Source: Geodermatophilus sp. DSM 45219
GTDB lineage: Bacteria > Actinomycetota > Actinomycetes > Mycobacteriales > Geodermatophilaceae
NCBI RefSeq assembly: GCF_900104025.1
Contig: NZ_FNIQ01000008.1
Coordinates: 161,024-225,023, forward strand
Direction: 5' to 3'
Length of the DNA: 64,000 bases
The position numbers and the translations under genes are program-made. The notes beneath the pieces are model-generated. The model was not told where the DNA came from, did no database searches, and saw only the letters and a list, made by a program, of their open reading frames with translations. Position 1 is the first letter of the stretch, and every line of letters starts with the position of its first letter. Shown here piece after piece: positions 50,306 to 58,556 of the stretch.

Positions 50306-50388
50306 GGACCCCGTCGCCCCCACCGTCCGTAGAAGGACCCCGTCCTCCCCACCCCTCGCAGGCTCGGGGCGGGACCCGGGACGGGGCC
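50306..50388 (+). repeat. Intergenic hairpin elements: half copy plus full copy I
   Basis: A half element (50306-50330, GGACCCCGTCGCCCCC...) starts at the base after the DUF503 stop, followed by a full element (50331-50388) with outer GGACCCCGTCC/GGGACGGGGCC and inner CACCCC/GGGGCG around TCGCAGGCTC. The same half-plus-full arrangement occurs at 54462-54550. Confidence 0.75.
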
Positions 50389-50428
50389 GCCGACCGGCGT
50401 CCTCGACGCCCTGATCAGGAGGTCTGCG

Positions 50429-50950
50429 ATGGCCGACCCGGCCCGCGCCCGCAAGCTCGCGGTGCGCATCCGCCAAATCGTCTCCGCCGCGATCGAGATG
50501 CAGGTCAAGGACCCGCGCCTGGGCATGGTGACCGTCACCGACGCCCGGGTGACCAGCGACCTCCGCGAGGCGACGGTCTTCTACACCGTCTACGGCGACC
50601 CCACCCAGGTCGAGGACTCCGCCAGGGCGCTGGCCTCGGCCACCGGCGTGCTGCGCTCCACCGTGGGCAGGCAGACCGGCATCAAGTTCGTGCCCACCCT
50701 GACCTTCGTCGCCGACCACGTGCCCGACACCGCCCGCGAGCTCGACGAGGCGCTCGAGCGGGTCCGGCACGCCGACGCCGAGCTCGCCCGCATCCGCGCG
50801 GGCGCGCAGTACGCCGGCGACGCCGACCCCTACCGTCGTCCCGCCGAGGACGACGACGAGGCGGACGATGCCCTCGGGAGCGACCCGGTGGGCGCCGGGA
50901 CTGCCGATGACGGTGTCGACGTGCCCACCCAGAGCAGGAGCGTCTCATGA
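50429..50950 (+). CDS. rbfA: Ribosome-binding factor A
   Basis: A 173-aa 30S maturation factor. ARKLAVRIRQIVSAAIEMQVKDPRLGMVTVTDARVTSDLREATVFYTVYG is the KH-type core; the last 55 residues are an acidic tail. ATG 50429 follows AGGAGGT. It heads a run of five genes joined by 4-nt overlaps. Confidence 0.96.
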   Translation: MADPARARKLAVRIRQIVSAAIEMQVKDPRLGMVTVTDARVTSDLREATVFYTVYGDPTQVEDSARALASATGVLRSTVGRQTGIKFVPTLTFVADHVPDTARELDEALERVRHADAELARIRAGAQYAGDADPYRRPAEDDDEADDALGSDPVGAGTADDGVDVPTQSRSVS

Positions 50951-51189
50951 GCGAGAACGACCCGGACCCGAACCTGCCGGACGAGGGGCAGGGCCGCTCC
51001 GAGCTCGGTGGCCGGCCCGAGCCGGACACCGGCGACCCCACCCAGGGCGGCAAGCGCGGCCAGATCGGCGACGCCCCGAGCATCGCCTCGGACGAGCCCG
51101 ACGACGGTCAGGGCTACCCGGTCGGCGGCGGGCTGGTGACCGAGGAGCAGAACGCGCCGCCGGTCGCCGACCCCGGCCCGGACTCGTGA
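50947..51189 (+). CDS. Small acidic disordered protein, unknown
   Basis: An 80-aa protein rich in Asp, Glu, Pro and Gly with no cysteine, no membrane segment and no recognised domain. ATGA overlap with rbfA and GTGA overlap with nrnA make it an integral member of the operon, so it is very likely translated. The motif GQIGDAPSIASDEPDDGQGYPVGGG is the only locally distinctive part. Function unknown. Confidence 0.72.
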   Translation: MSENDPDPNLPDEGQGRSELGGRPEPDTGDPTQGGKRGQIGDAPSIASDEPDDGQGYPVGGGLVTEEQNAPPVADPGPDS

Positions 51190-52190
51190 CGCTGTCCCCG
51201 CCACGGGGAGCCCAGCTGACCGACCGCGCGGCCGCGGTCCTGGCCGAGGCGGCAGCGGCGCGCTCCACCGTCGTCCTGTCCGGGCACGTGCAGCCCGACG
51301 CCGACGCGCTCGGCAGCGTGCTCGCCCTCGGCGAGGGGCTGCGCCGCCGCGGCGCCCGGGTGCTGACCACCTTCCCCGGCCCGTTCACCCTGCCCGCGTC
51401 GCTGGCCTGGTTGCCCGGGGCCGAGGGCCTGGTGCCGTCGGCGGCGGTGCCCGCCTCGCCCGACGTGTTCGTCAGCCTCGACGCCGCCTCACCGGGGCGG
51501 CTGGGCGAGCTGGCCGCGCTGCTGGACGGCGCGGCCACCTCCGTGGTCGTCGACCACCACGCCAGCAACCCCGGCTTCGGTCGCGTCCGCGTCGTCGACC
51601 CGGCCGCGCCGGCCACCGTCGTCCTGGTCGCCGACCTGCTGGACGGGCTCGGCGTCACCCTCGACGCGCGGCTGGCCACCTGCCTCTACGCCGGGCTGGC
51701 CGCCGACACCGGGTCCTTCCGGTTCGGCAACACCCGTCCCGACACCCACGACCTGGCCGGCCGGCTGCTGGCCACCGGCATCGACCACGCCGCGATCAGC
51801 CAGCGGCTGTTCGACACCGCGCCGTTCGGCTGGCTCGGCCTGCTGTCGGTCGTCGCCGGCCGCGCCGTGCTCGAGGCCGAGGTCGGCGCCGGCCTGGTGT
51901 GGACCTGGTCGAGCACCGCCGAGGCCGCCGAGCACGGGCTGCCCGGTGAGCAACTGGAGGCGCTGGTCGACGTCGTCCGGTCCACGCAGGAGGCGGACGT
52001 CGCCTGCGTGCTCAAGGGCCAGGACGACGGCTCCTGGGCGGTCTCGCTGCGCTCGCGCGGTGCCACCGACGTGTCGCGGGTCGCCATGGCCCTCGGGGGC
52101 GGCGGTCACCGCGCCGCGGCCGGGTTCACCTGGGCCGGGGACCGCGAGAGCACGATCCGGGCGATCCGGGCCCAGCTCCGCGGGGGATGA
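51186..52190 (+). CDS. nrnA: DHH-family bifunctional oligoribonuclease/pAp phosphatase (NrnA-like)
   Basis: A 334-aa DHH/DHHA1 phosphoesterase. SGHVQPDADALGSVLALGEGL holds the first metal ligands and VVVDHHASNPGFG the DHH motif; ADTGSFRFGNTRP supplies a further aspartate. The DHHA1 domain ends in GGGGHRAAAGFTW. Homologues degrade nano-RNA, pAp or cyclic dinucleotides. Position between rbfA and a MATE gene is conserved in actinobacteria. Confidence 0.93.
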   Translation: MTLSPPRGAQLTDRAAAVLAEAAAARSTVVLSGHVQPDADALGSVLALGEGLRRRGARVLTTFPGPFTLPASLAWLPGAEGLVPSAAVPASPDVFVSLDAASPGRLGELAALLDGAATSVVVDHHASNPGFGRVRVVDPAAPATVVLVADLLDGLGVTLDARLATCLYAGLAADTGSFRFGNTRPDTHDLAGRLLATGIDHAAISQRLFDTAPFGWLGLLSVVAGRAVLEAEVGAGLVWTWSSTAEAAEHGLPGEQLEALVDVVRSTQEADVACVLKGQDDGSWAVSLRSRGATDVSRVAMALGGGGHRAAAGFTWAGDRESTIRAIRAQLRGG

Positions 52191-53518
52191 CCGGATCGAC
52201 GCCTGCTGCCGCGCGGGGAGGTCGAGCGCCCGGCGTGCTCGCCCTCGCGGCGCCCGCGCTGGTCGTGCTGGCCGCGGAGCCGCTGTACCTGCTGGTGGAC
52301 ACCGCGGTCGTCGGGAACCTGGGCACCGTCGCGCTGGGCGGCCTGGCCGTCGGCGGCGGCCTGCTGGCGTGGGCCGCGGCGCTGCTGAACTTCCTCGCCT
52401 ACGGCACCACCGCGCGCTCGGCCCGCCGCGCCGGCGCCGGTGACCGGGCAGGCGCGGTCGACGAGGGCGTGCAGGCCACCTGGCTGGCCGGCGCGCTCGG
52501 CCTGCTCGTGCTGGCGCTGTTCCAGCTGCTGGCCGGCCCGCTGACCCGGCTCCTGGCCGGGGACGACGGCCCGGTCGCCGCGGCGGGGGAGGAGTGGCTG
52601 CGCGTGGCCTCCCTCGGGGCGCCGCTGCTGCTGGTCTCCCTGGCCGGCAACGGCTGGCTGCGCGGGGTGCAGGAGCTGCGCCGCCCGGTGCGCTACGTGC
52701 TCGCCGGTAGCCTGCTGAGCCTGGTGCTGTGCCCGCTGCTGGTGCACCCGGCCGGCCTCGGCCTCGTCGGGTCCGCCGTGGCCAACGTCGCCGGGCAGGC
52801 GCTCACCGCCGCGCTGTTCGTGCGGGCGCTGCTGCGCGAGGGCGTCCCCTGGCGGCCGCGCCCGGCCGCGCTGCGGTCCCAGCTGGTCATCGGCCGTGAC
52901 CTGCTGCTGCGCGCCGCCGTGCTCCAGGTGTCCTTCCTCGTGGCGACCGGGGTGGTGGCCCGTGCGGGCACCGCCGCGCTGGGCGCGCACCAGATCGCGA
53001 TCCAGTTCTTCTTCTTCCTCGCCCTGGTGCTCGACGCCTACGCCATCGCGGCGCAGACGCTCGTCGGCCAGGCCCTCGGCGCCGGCCGGCCCGACGCGGC
53101 CCGCGACACCGCCCGCCGGGTCACCTTCTGGGGCCTGGGCACCGGCGTGGTCGTGGCCGCCGCCCTGCTGGCGCTGCGCCCGGTCGTGCTGCCGCTGTTC
53201 ACCGACGACCCCACGGTGCTGTCGCAGGCCGCCGTCGCCTGGTGGTTCCTCGCCGCGATGCAGCCGCTGGCCGGGGTGGTCTTCGCCCTCGACGGCGTGC
53301 TGATGGGCGCCGGGGACGTCGGGTACCTGCGCACGGTGACCATCGGCGCGGCGCTGGCCGGTTTCCTCCCGCTGTCGCTGCTCGCCGTCCCGCTGGGCTG
53401 GGGGCTGGCCGGCGTGTGGACCGGCCTGACCCTGTTCATCGCCCTGCGGCTGGTCGCCGTCGTGGTCCGGGTGGCGGGGGACCGCTGGCTGACCGCGCCT
53501 GAGACGGTGACGACGTGA
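52187..53518 (+). CDS. MATE-family efflux transporter (DinF-like)
   Basis: A 443-aa membrane protein with about twelve helices in two related halves; LALAAPALVVLAAEPLYLLVDTAVVGNLGTVALGGLAVGGGL is the DinF-type MATE start. It should exchange Na+ or H+ for organic cations. Overlaps nrnA (ATGA) and truB (GTGA). Confidence 0.93.
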   Translation: MTGSTPAAARGGRAPGVLALAAPALVVLAAEPLYLLVDTAVVGNLGTVALGGLAVGGGLLAWAAALLNFLAYGTTARSARRAGAGDRAGAVDEGVQATWLAGALGLLVLALFQLLAGPLTRLLAGDDGPVAAAGEEWLRVASLGAPLLLVSLAGNGWLRGVQELRRPVRYVLAGSLLSLVLCPLLVHPAGLGLVGSAVANVAGQALTAALFVRALLREGVPWRPRPAALRSQLVIGRDLLLRAAVLQVSFLVATGVVARAGTAALGAHQIAIQFFFFLALVLDAYAIAAQTLVGQALGAGRPDAARDTARRVTFWGLGTGVVVAAALLALRPVVLPLFTDDPTVLSQAAVAWWFLAAMQPLAGVVFALDGVLMGAGDVGYLRTVTIGAALAGFLPLSLLAVPLGWGLAGVWTGLTLFIALRLVAVVVRVAGDRWLTAPETVTT

Positions 53519-54429
53519 GCAGACGCGCGGACGCCGACGTCCCCCCGGGCCTCCTGCTGGTCGACAAACCCGGCGGCATGACCTCCCACGACGTCGTCGC
53601 CCGGGCCCGGCGGGTGCTCTCGGTGCGCCGGGTCGGCCACGCCGGCACCCTCGACCCGATGGCCACCGGCCTGCTGGTGCTCGGCGTCGGGACGGCGACC
53701 CGGCTGCTGGGCCACGTCGGCGGGCACGACAAGACCTACGAGGCGACCGTCCGGCTCGGCCGGACGACCGTCACCGACGACCGCGAGGGCGAGGTCCTCA
53801 CCAGCACCCCGGCCGGGCACCTGGACGACGCCGCCGTCGCCGCGGCCCTAGCCGCGCAGACCGGGCCGCTGCTGCAGGTGCCCTCCTCGGTCAGCGCGGT
53901 GAAGGTCGCCGGACGGCGGTCCTACGACCGGGTGCGCGCCGGTGAGGAGGTCGTGCTCGAGCCGCGGGCCGTCACCGTCCACCGGCTCGACGTGCACCGC
54001 GTCACCCGGCCCACCCCGGACCTGGTGGACGTCGACGTGACCGTCACCTGCACCGCCGGCACCTACGTCCGGGCGATCGCCCGCGACGCCGGCGCCGCGC
54101 TGGGGGTGGGCGGGCACCTCACCGCACTGCGCCGCACCGCCTCCGGTCCCTTCGCCGTCACCGACGCCGCGCCGGTGGAGGACGCCGGGCAGGCGCTGGC
54201 AGCCGGCGGGGGAGCGGGGGTCCTCGGTCTCACCGACGCCGCCCGCGCCGTCTTCCCGGTGCGCACGCTGACCGAGGAGGAGGCCCGCGCCCTCCGCTAC
54301 GGGCAGCGCATCCCCGCGACCGGCGCACCGGGCCTGCACGCCGCCGTCGACGCCGCCGACCGGCTGGTCGCCCTGGTCGAGGACGCCGGCGCCACCGCCC
54401 GCGTCACCGTGGGGTTCCCGCCCGGCTAG
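53515..54429 (+). CDS. truB: tRNA pseudouridine-55 synthase
   Basis: A 304-aa enzyme forming pseudouridine in the T loop. LLLVDKPGGMTSHDVVARAR precedes HAGTLDPMATGLLVLGVG with catalytic Asp47. GTCTAGTYVRAIARD-like motif appears as TCTAGTYVRAIARDAG. The C-terminal PUA-like part is divergent. In most actinobacteria ribF follows directly; here three genes intervene. Confidence 0.96.
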   Translation: MSRRADADVPPGLLLVDKPGGMTSHDVVARARRVLSVRRVGHAGTLDPMATGLLVLGVGTATRLLGHVGGHDKTYEATVRLGRTTVTDDREGEVLTSTPAGHLDDAAVAAALAAQTGPLLQVPSSVSAVKVAGRRSYDRVRAGEEVVLEPRAVTVHRLDVHRVTRPTPDLVDVDVTVTCTAGTYVRAIARDAGAALGVGGHLTALRRTASGPFAVTDAAPVEDAGQALAAGGGAGVLGLTDAARAVFPVRTLTEEEARALRYGQRIPATGAPGLHAAVDAADRLVALVEDAGATARVTVGFPPG

Positions 54430-54461
54430 CAAGAGGTCCCTGGCCCGCTTGCAGGGTCCCC

Positions 54462-54550
54462 GGCCCCGTCCCGGGTCCCGGCCCGAGCTGGCGAGGGCTG
54501 GGGAGGACGGGGTCCTTCTCCGAGCGGTGGGGGGGCACGGGGGTCCTTCG
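54462..54550 (-). repeat. Intergenic hairpin elements: half copy plus full copy J, sense to the HAD gene
   Basis: On the minus strand, right after the HAD stop, comes a half element (54550..54520, GAAGGACCCCCGTG...) and then a full one (54519..54462) with outer GGACCCCGTCC/GGACGGGGCC and inner GCCC/GGGC around TCGCCAGCTC. The inner stem is again changed on both sides. Confidence 0.75.
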
Positions 54551-55240
54551 TCAGCCCCGGGCGACCTTCCCGACGAGTGAGTCCTCGAGGTGGCCCAGCA
54601 GGTCGGCGGGGTCGTCGTAGACCTCGTCGGCACCGGCTTCCACCAGCTCGGCCCTGGAGATGCCGCCGCAGGTGAGCGCGATGCAGGGCAGACCGGCGTC
54701 CCGCGCCGCCCGCACGTCCCAGATGGTGTCGCCGACGGCGACCGTGCGCTGCGGGTCCAGGCCGTGGTCGGCGACGGCGGTCTGCAGCAGGTCCGGCGCC
54801 GGCTTGGCCGATGCCACGTCGGCCGAGGTCGTAGCCCCGTCGACGACGTCCTCCCCGCCGATCGCCGGCGTCATCCACTCCAGGTCCGACTGCTGGCCGC
54901 TGGTCGCCAGCACCACCGCGAGGCCCCTGTCCCGGCACGCGGCCAGCAGGTCGTCCACCCCGGGGAAGGCGACGACCAGCTCGCGCAGCGGCTCGTAGCG
55001 CCGTTCCTTGGCCTCCACCACCTCGTCGACGTCGTCCGCGTCGTCCCCCAGCAGGTGGGCGACCAGCTCGGCGCTGGCGATCCCGATCGCCCGGTGGCAG
55101 TCGGCCATCGAGACCTCGTCGTGCCCGGTGTCGCGGAACGCCTGCCACCACGCGAGGACCTGCAGGTAGTTGGTGTCCAGCAGCGTGCCGTCGACGTCGA
55201 GGAGGACGCCGGGCCGCGGCGTGGGGGTAGCAGCGGTCAT
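54551..55240 (-). CDS. HAD-family hydrolase (phosphatase/beta-phosphoglucomutase-like)
   Basis: A 229-aa HAD subfamily IA protein. Motif I is LLDVDGTLLDTN, motif II the serine/threonine in VVLATSGQQ, motif III Lys in ASAKPAPDLLQ, motif IV VAVGDTIWDVRAARDAG. An alpha-helical cap lies at 20-85. Substrate unknown. ATG 55240..55238; it is the only minus-strand gene in this part of the block. Confidence 0.9.
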   Translation of the reverse strand: MTAATPTPRPGVLLDVDGTLLDTNYLQVLAWWQAFRDTGHDEVSMADCHRAIGIASAELVAHLLGDDADDVDEVVEAKERRYEPLRELVVAFPGVDDLLAACRDRGLAVVLATSGQQSDLEWMTPAIGGEDVVDGATTSADVASAKPAPDLLQTAVADHGLDPQRTVAVGDTIWDVRAARDAGLPCIALTCGGISRAELVEAGADEVYDDPADLLGHLEDSLVGKVARG

Positions 55241-55318
55241 CGCGACATCCTGACCCGGCGCCCGCGGGTCCGCAGGATCACGGGATTGACCGGCGGGCGC
55301 GCCGGGAAGGGGGCAGCC

Positions 55319-55642
55319 ATGAGCGTCGTCAAGATCAACGCGATCACCGTGCCGAAGGACAAGCAGCAGCGCTTCGAGGAGCGGTTCAAGGGGCGCGGCG
55401 GTGCGGTGGAGAAGTCCGCGGGCTTCGAGTGGTTCGAGCTGCTGCGCCCGCTGGAGGGCACCGACCAGTACCTGGTCTACACCCGCTGGGAGAGCGAGGA
55501 GGCCTACCGGGCGTGGGAGTCCGGCCAGGACTTCGCCCGGGCCCACGAGGGCGGCGGCTCGGACCTCGCACCCGCGGCGAGCGACTCCTCCCACCTGTGG
55601 TCCTACGAGGTCGTCGAGAGCGCGGCCCCCGACCGGCCGTGA
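55319..55642 (+). CDS. Antibiotic biosynthesis monooxygenase (ABM)-domain protein
   Basis: A 107-aa ferredoxin-like ABM protein: VVKINAITVPKDKQQRFEERFKGRGGAVEKSAGFEWFELLRPLEGTDQYLVYTRWESEEAYRAWESGQDF (described in segments). Relatives include heme-degrading MhuD/HmoB enzymes and other small monooxygenases; the F-E-W-F-E pattern fits the heme-degrading type but does not prove it. ATG 55319 follows GGGAAGGGGG. Confidence 0.86.
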   Translation: MSVVKINAITVPKDKQQRFEERFKGRGGAVEKSAGFEWFELLRPLEGTDQYLVYTRWESEEAYRAWESGQDFARAHEGGGSDLAPAASDSSHLWSYEVVESAAPDRP

Positions 55643-55683
55643 CCACCCGCAGCGGTCGCCGCCGGACCTGGTCGTGGCGGAGC

Positions 55684-55752
55684 TAGGGTGAGTGGGCGGT
55701 CCGGCAGCTGCCGGACCGCCCCTCGGATCCGCGCACGCCGCAGGTGGGAGCC
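55684..55752 (+). promoter_or_regulatory. ilvE promoter with perfect 28-bp palindrome
   Basis: TAGGGT (55684-55689) may be the -10. Four bases on starts a perfect inverted repeat with no loop, GGGCGGTCCGGCAG (55694-55707) followed by its exact complement (55708-55721). It lies at the expected transcription start, so it could be an operator or a 5' hairpin. Ribosome binding site GGTGGGAG precedes ATG 55753. Confidence 0.5.
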
Positions 55753-56892
55753 ATGACCGACACGCTCGCCGACAGCCGTACCACTTCCCGGGTGTTCACC
55801 GAGGGTGTGCCGGTGGTCGTGGAGGACGTGCGGCGCCGTCCCGCCGCGGAGCGCCAGGGGCTGCTGGCCGACCCGGGCTTCGGCCGGTACTTCACCGACT
55901 CGATGTTCGTCGCGCGCTACCGCGCCGGCGAGGGCTGGTACGACGCCCGGCTGACGCAGTACGCGCCGCTGCAGCTCGACCCGGCCACCGCCGCCCTGCA
56001 CTACGCGCAGTCGATCTTCGAGGGGCTCAAGGCCTACGCCCAGCCCGACGGCAGCGTGGCCACCTTCCGCCCCGAGGCCAACGCCGCCCGGTTCGTCCGC
56101 AGCGCCGAGCGGCTGGCCATGCCGCCCGTGCCGGAGGAGGCCTTCCTCGCCGCCGTCGACGCGCTGGTCGACACCGACCGCGACTGGGTGCCCACGGGTC
56201 CCGACCAGACCCTCTACCTGCGCCCGTACCAGCTGGCGACCGAGCCGTTCCTCGGCGTCCGCCCGGCCCACGAGTACCTGTTCCTGGTCATCGCCAGCCC
56301 GGCCGGCGCGTACTTCCCGCGCGGGGTGCACCCGGTGTCGGTGTACGTCTCCGAGGACTACGTGCGGGCCGCACCCGGCGGCACCGGCGACGTCAAGTGC
56401 GCCGGCAACTACGCCGCCAGCCTGCGGCCCCAGCAGCAGGCCAGCGCGCTCGGCTGCGACCAGGTGGTGTACCTCGACGCGGTGGAGAAGAGGTACATCG
56501 AGGAGCTGGGCGGGATGAACCTGTTCTTCGTCCTCGGCTCCGGGGACGACGCCGAGCTGGTCACCCCCGAGCTCTCCGGCACCCTGCTGCCCGGCATCAC
56601 CCGTGACTCGCTCATCACCGTCGCCCGGGAGCGCGGCCACCGGGTCACCGAGCGGAAGGTGAGCCTGGAGGAGTGGCGGTCCGGTGTCGCCGACGGCACG
56701 GTCACCGAGTCCTTCGCCTGCGGCACCGCGGCGGTCATCACCCCGGTCGGCGAGGTCAAGGCACGCACCGGCGACTTCACCGTCGGCGACGGCGGCCCGG
56801 GCCCGATCACGATGGCGCTGCGCGAGCACCTCCTCGGCGTCCAGCACGGCCGGGTGCCCGACACCCACGGCTGGCTGCACCGGGTCGCCTGA
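55753..56892 (+). CDS. ilvE: Branched-chain-amino-acid aminotransferase
   Basis: A 379-aa fold-type IV PLP enzyme interconverting Leu/Ile/Val and their keto acids with glutamate. FGRYFTDSMFVARY, YAQSIFEGLKAY and the PLP lysine Lys215 (GDVKCAGNYAASL) are present; EELGGMNLFFV and TESFACGTAAVITPVG are further signatures. ATG 55753 is favoured over GTG 55744 by the ribosome binding site. Confidence 0.95.
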   Translation: MTDTLADSRTTSRVFTEGVPVVVEDVRRRPAAERQGLLADPGFGRYFTDSMFVARYRAGEGWYDARLTQYAPLQLDPATAALHYAQSIFEGLKAYAQPDGSVATFRPEANAARFVRSAERLAMPPVPEEAFLAAVDALVDTDRDWVPTGPDQTLYLRPYQLATEPFLGVRPAHEYLFLVIASPAGAYFPRGVHPVSVYVSEDYVRAAPGGTGDVKCAGNYAASLRPQQQASALGCDQVVYLDAVEKRYIEELGGMNLFFVLGSGDDAELVTPELSGTLLPGITRDSLITVARERGHRVTERKVSLEEWRSGVADGTVTESFACGTAAVITPVGEVKARTGDFTVGDGGPGPITMALREHLLGVQHGRVPDTHGWLHRVA

Positions 56893-56911
56893 GCGCCCGG
56901 ACGACGTCGAC

Positions 56912-57892
56912 GTGCGCCGGTGGCGGGGGCTGGAGGCGACCCCGGGGGACCTGGGCCGCACGGTGGTCACCGTCGGCATGTACGACGGCGTCCACCGGGG
57001 ACACCAGCAGCTGATCGGCACGGCCGTCGCCCGTGCCCGCGCGCTCGGCCGGCCGTGCCTGCTGCTCACCTTCGACCCGCACCCCTCCGAGGTCGTGCGC
57101 CCGGGCTCGCACCCGGCGATCCTCACCTCGCTGGACCGCAAGGCGGAACTGGTCGCCGGGCTGGGCGTGGACGAGATGTGCGTGCTGCCGTTCACGCCGG
57201 AGTTCATGCGGCTGTCGCCGGAGACGTTCACCCACACCGTGCTGGTCCAGCACCTGCACGCCGCCTCGGTCGTCGTGGGGGAGAACTTCACCTACGGCCA
57301 CCGGGCGGCGGGGACGGTGACGACGCTGGCCCAGGAGGGACGCCGGTTCGGCTTCACCGTGGAGCCGGTGCCGCTGGCGGGGGACTCCTCGGCCGACGGC
57401 GAGATCACCATCTCCTCGACGTACGTCCGGGCCTGCGTCGCGGCCGGTGACATGGTGTCGGCCGCGCGGGCACTGGGCCGGCCGCACCGCATCGAGGGCG
57501 TCGTCGTCCGTGGCGACCGGCGCGGCCGCGAGCTCGGCTACCCGACGGCGAACGTGGAGTCCCCGCCGTTCACCGCGATCCCGGCCGACGGCGTCTACGC
57601 CGGTGGGCTGGTCATCCTCGACCCGCGCACCGGCCGCAGCGTGAGCACCTCGCCGGCCGCGATCTCGGTCGGCACCAACCCCACCTTCCAGGGCAGCCGG
57701 CGCACGGTGGAGGCCCACCTGCTCGACTTCGACGGCGACCTCTACGGCGAGCACGTCGGGGTGGAGTTCGTGCAGCGGCTGCGCCCGATGACCGCCTTCT
57801 CCGGCATCGAGGAGCTCGTCGCCCAGATGGACCGCGACGTCGCCCGGACCCGGGAGATCACGGGAGCACGGCCGCCGTCCTCGTCGTCCTGA
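56912..57892 (+). CDS. ribF: Bifunctional riboflavin kinase/FAD synthetase
   Basis: A 326-aa enzyme making FMN and FAD. The N-terminal nucleotidyltransferase has VTVGMYDGVHRGHQQLIG and VVGENFTYGHRAAG plus ISSTYVR; the C-terminal kinase has GRGRELGYPTAN-like (RRGRELGYPTANVESPP) and YGEHVGVEFVQRLRPM. GTG 56912 lies 19 nt after ilvE; its ribosome binding site is weak. Confidence 0.95.
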   Translation: MRRWRGLEATPGDLGRTVVTVGMYDGVHRGHQQLIGTAVARARALGRPCLLLTFDPHPSEVVRPGSHPAILTSLDRKAELVAGLGVDEMCVLPFTPEFMRLSPETFTHTVLVQHLHAASVVVGENFTYGHRAAGTVTTLAQEGRRFGFTVEPVPLAGDSSADGEITISSTYVRACVAAGDMVSAARALGRPHRIEGVVVRGDRRGRELGYPTANVESPPFTAIPADGVYAGGLVILDPRTGRSVSTSPAAISVGTNPTFQGSRRTVEAHLLDFDGDLYGEHVGVEFVQRLRPMTAFSGIEELVAQMDRDVARTREITGARPPSSSS

Positions 57893-58165
57893 CCCGAGGA
57901 GCGGAGGCGGAAACGGCGACGGCCACGCAGTACCCCGGCCACGGCACCGGGCTGGGGTCGTGACGAGCGGGGGGCCGGAGGCTCCCCCCGAGGAGCGTCG
58001 GAAGCGGCTCGACGCCGGTCAGGGATGGCACCTGGCCGCGGCGTCGGCCGGAGGCCGACAGTGTCACTGGTAGCCTGAAGGACGGTCGGTCGTCCCGACC
58101 TGTGTGCAGCCTGCCCCCGTGACACAGACCGGGGGCCACACGTGACCTGCCCCCGGAGGCGATCC
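57893..58165 (+). promoter_or_regulatory. rpsO promoter and switch-like leader
   Basis: The 273-bp spacer holds TAGCCT (58071-58076) as a good -10. The leader has GGTCGG/CCGACC (58084-58100), then CCCCC at 58114-58118, GGGGG at 58131-58135 and a second CCCCC at 58150-58154 that directly precedes the GGAGG ribosome binding site. The G run can pair with either C run, so two exclusive folds exist. S15 autoregulation of rpsO is known in several bacteria; here it is inferred. Between ribF and 58070 only GC-rich minor hairpins were seen. Confidence 0.55.
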
Positions 58166-58435
58166 ATGGCGCTCGACAGCGCGACGAAGCAGCAGATCAT
58201 GACCGATTACGCGACGGTCGAGAGGGACACCGGCTCGCCCGAGGTGCAGGTCGCGATGCTGACCCGCCGGATCAGCGACCTGACCGAGCACCTCAAGCAG
58301 CACAAGCACGACCACCACAGCCGGCGGGGCCTGCTCCTGCTGGTCGGTCGCCGTCGCCGGCTGCTGAACTACCTGGCCAAGACCGACATCAACCGGTACC
58401 GGTCGCTGATCGAGCGGCTCGGCCTGCGCCGGTGA
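58166..58435 (+). CDS. rpsO: 30S ribosomal protein S15
   Basis: An 89-aa protein of normal length. [58 protein letters not shown] is diagnostic. ATG 58166 follows CGGAGGCG; an in-frame upstream GTG (58142) lies inside the leader and is not used. Confidence 0.98.
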   Translation: MALDSATKQQIMTDYATVERDTGSPEVQVAMLTRRISDLTEHLKQHKHDHHSRRGLLLLVGRRRRLLNYLAKTDINRYRSLIERLGLRR

Positions 58436-58439
58436 ACCA

Positions 58440-58470
58440 GAGGGGACCGTCCCGCCGGGACGGTCCCCTC
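58440..58470 (+). terminator. Terminator after rpsO
   Basis: GAGGGGACCGTCCC (58440-58453) pairs perfectly with 58457-58470 around a 3-nt loop and is followed by TCTCGTG. Confidence 0.85.
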
Positions 58471-58556
58471 TCTCGTGCGGCACCCGCCGCACGGGACCAG
58501 GGCCCCGCGCCGGACCCCCGTCGCTGGTCGGTCCTCGGTGGTGGTCCCCGGGCACG

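Noticed and set aside
58142..58165. Upstream GTG as the rpsO start
   Set aside because: It adds eight nonconserved residues and lies inside the folded leader; ATG 58166 has the ribosome binding site and the conserved N-terminus.
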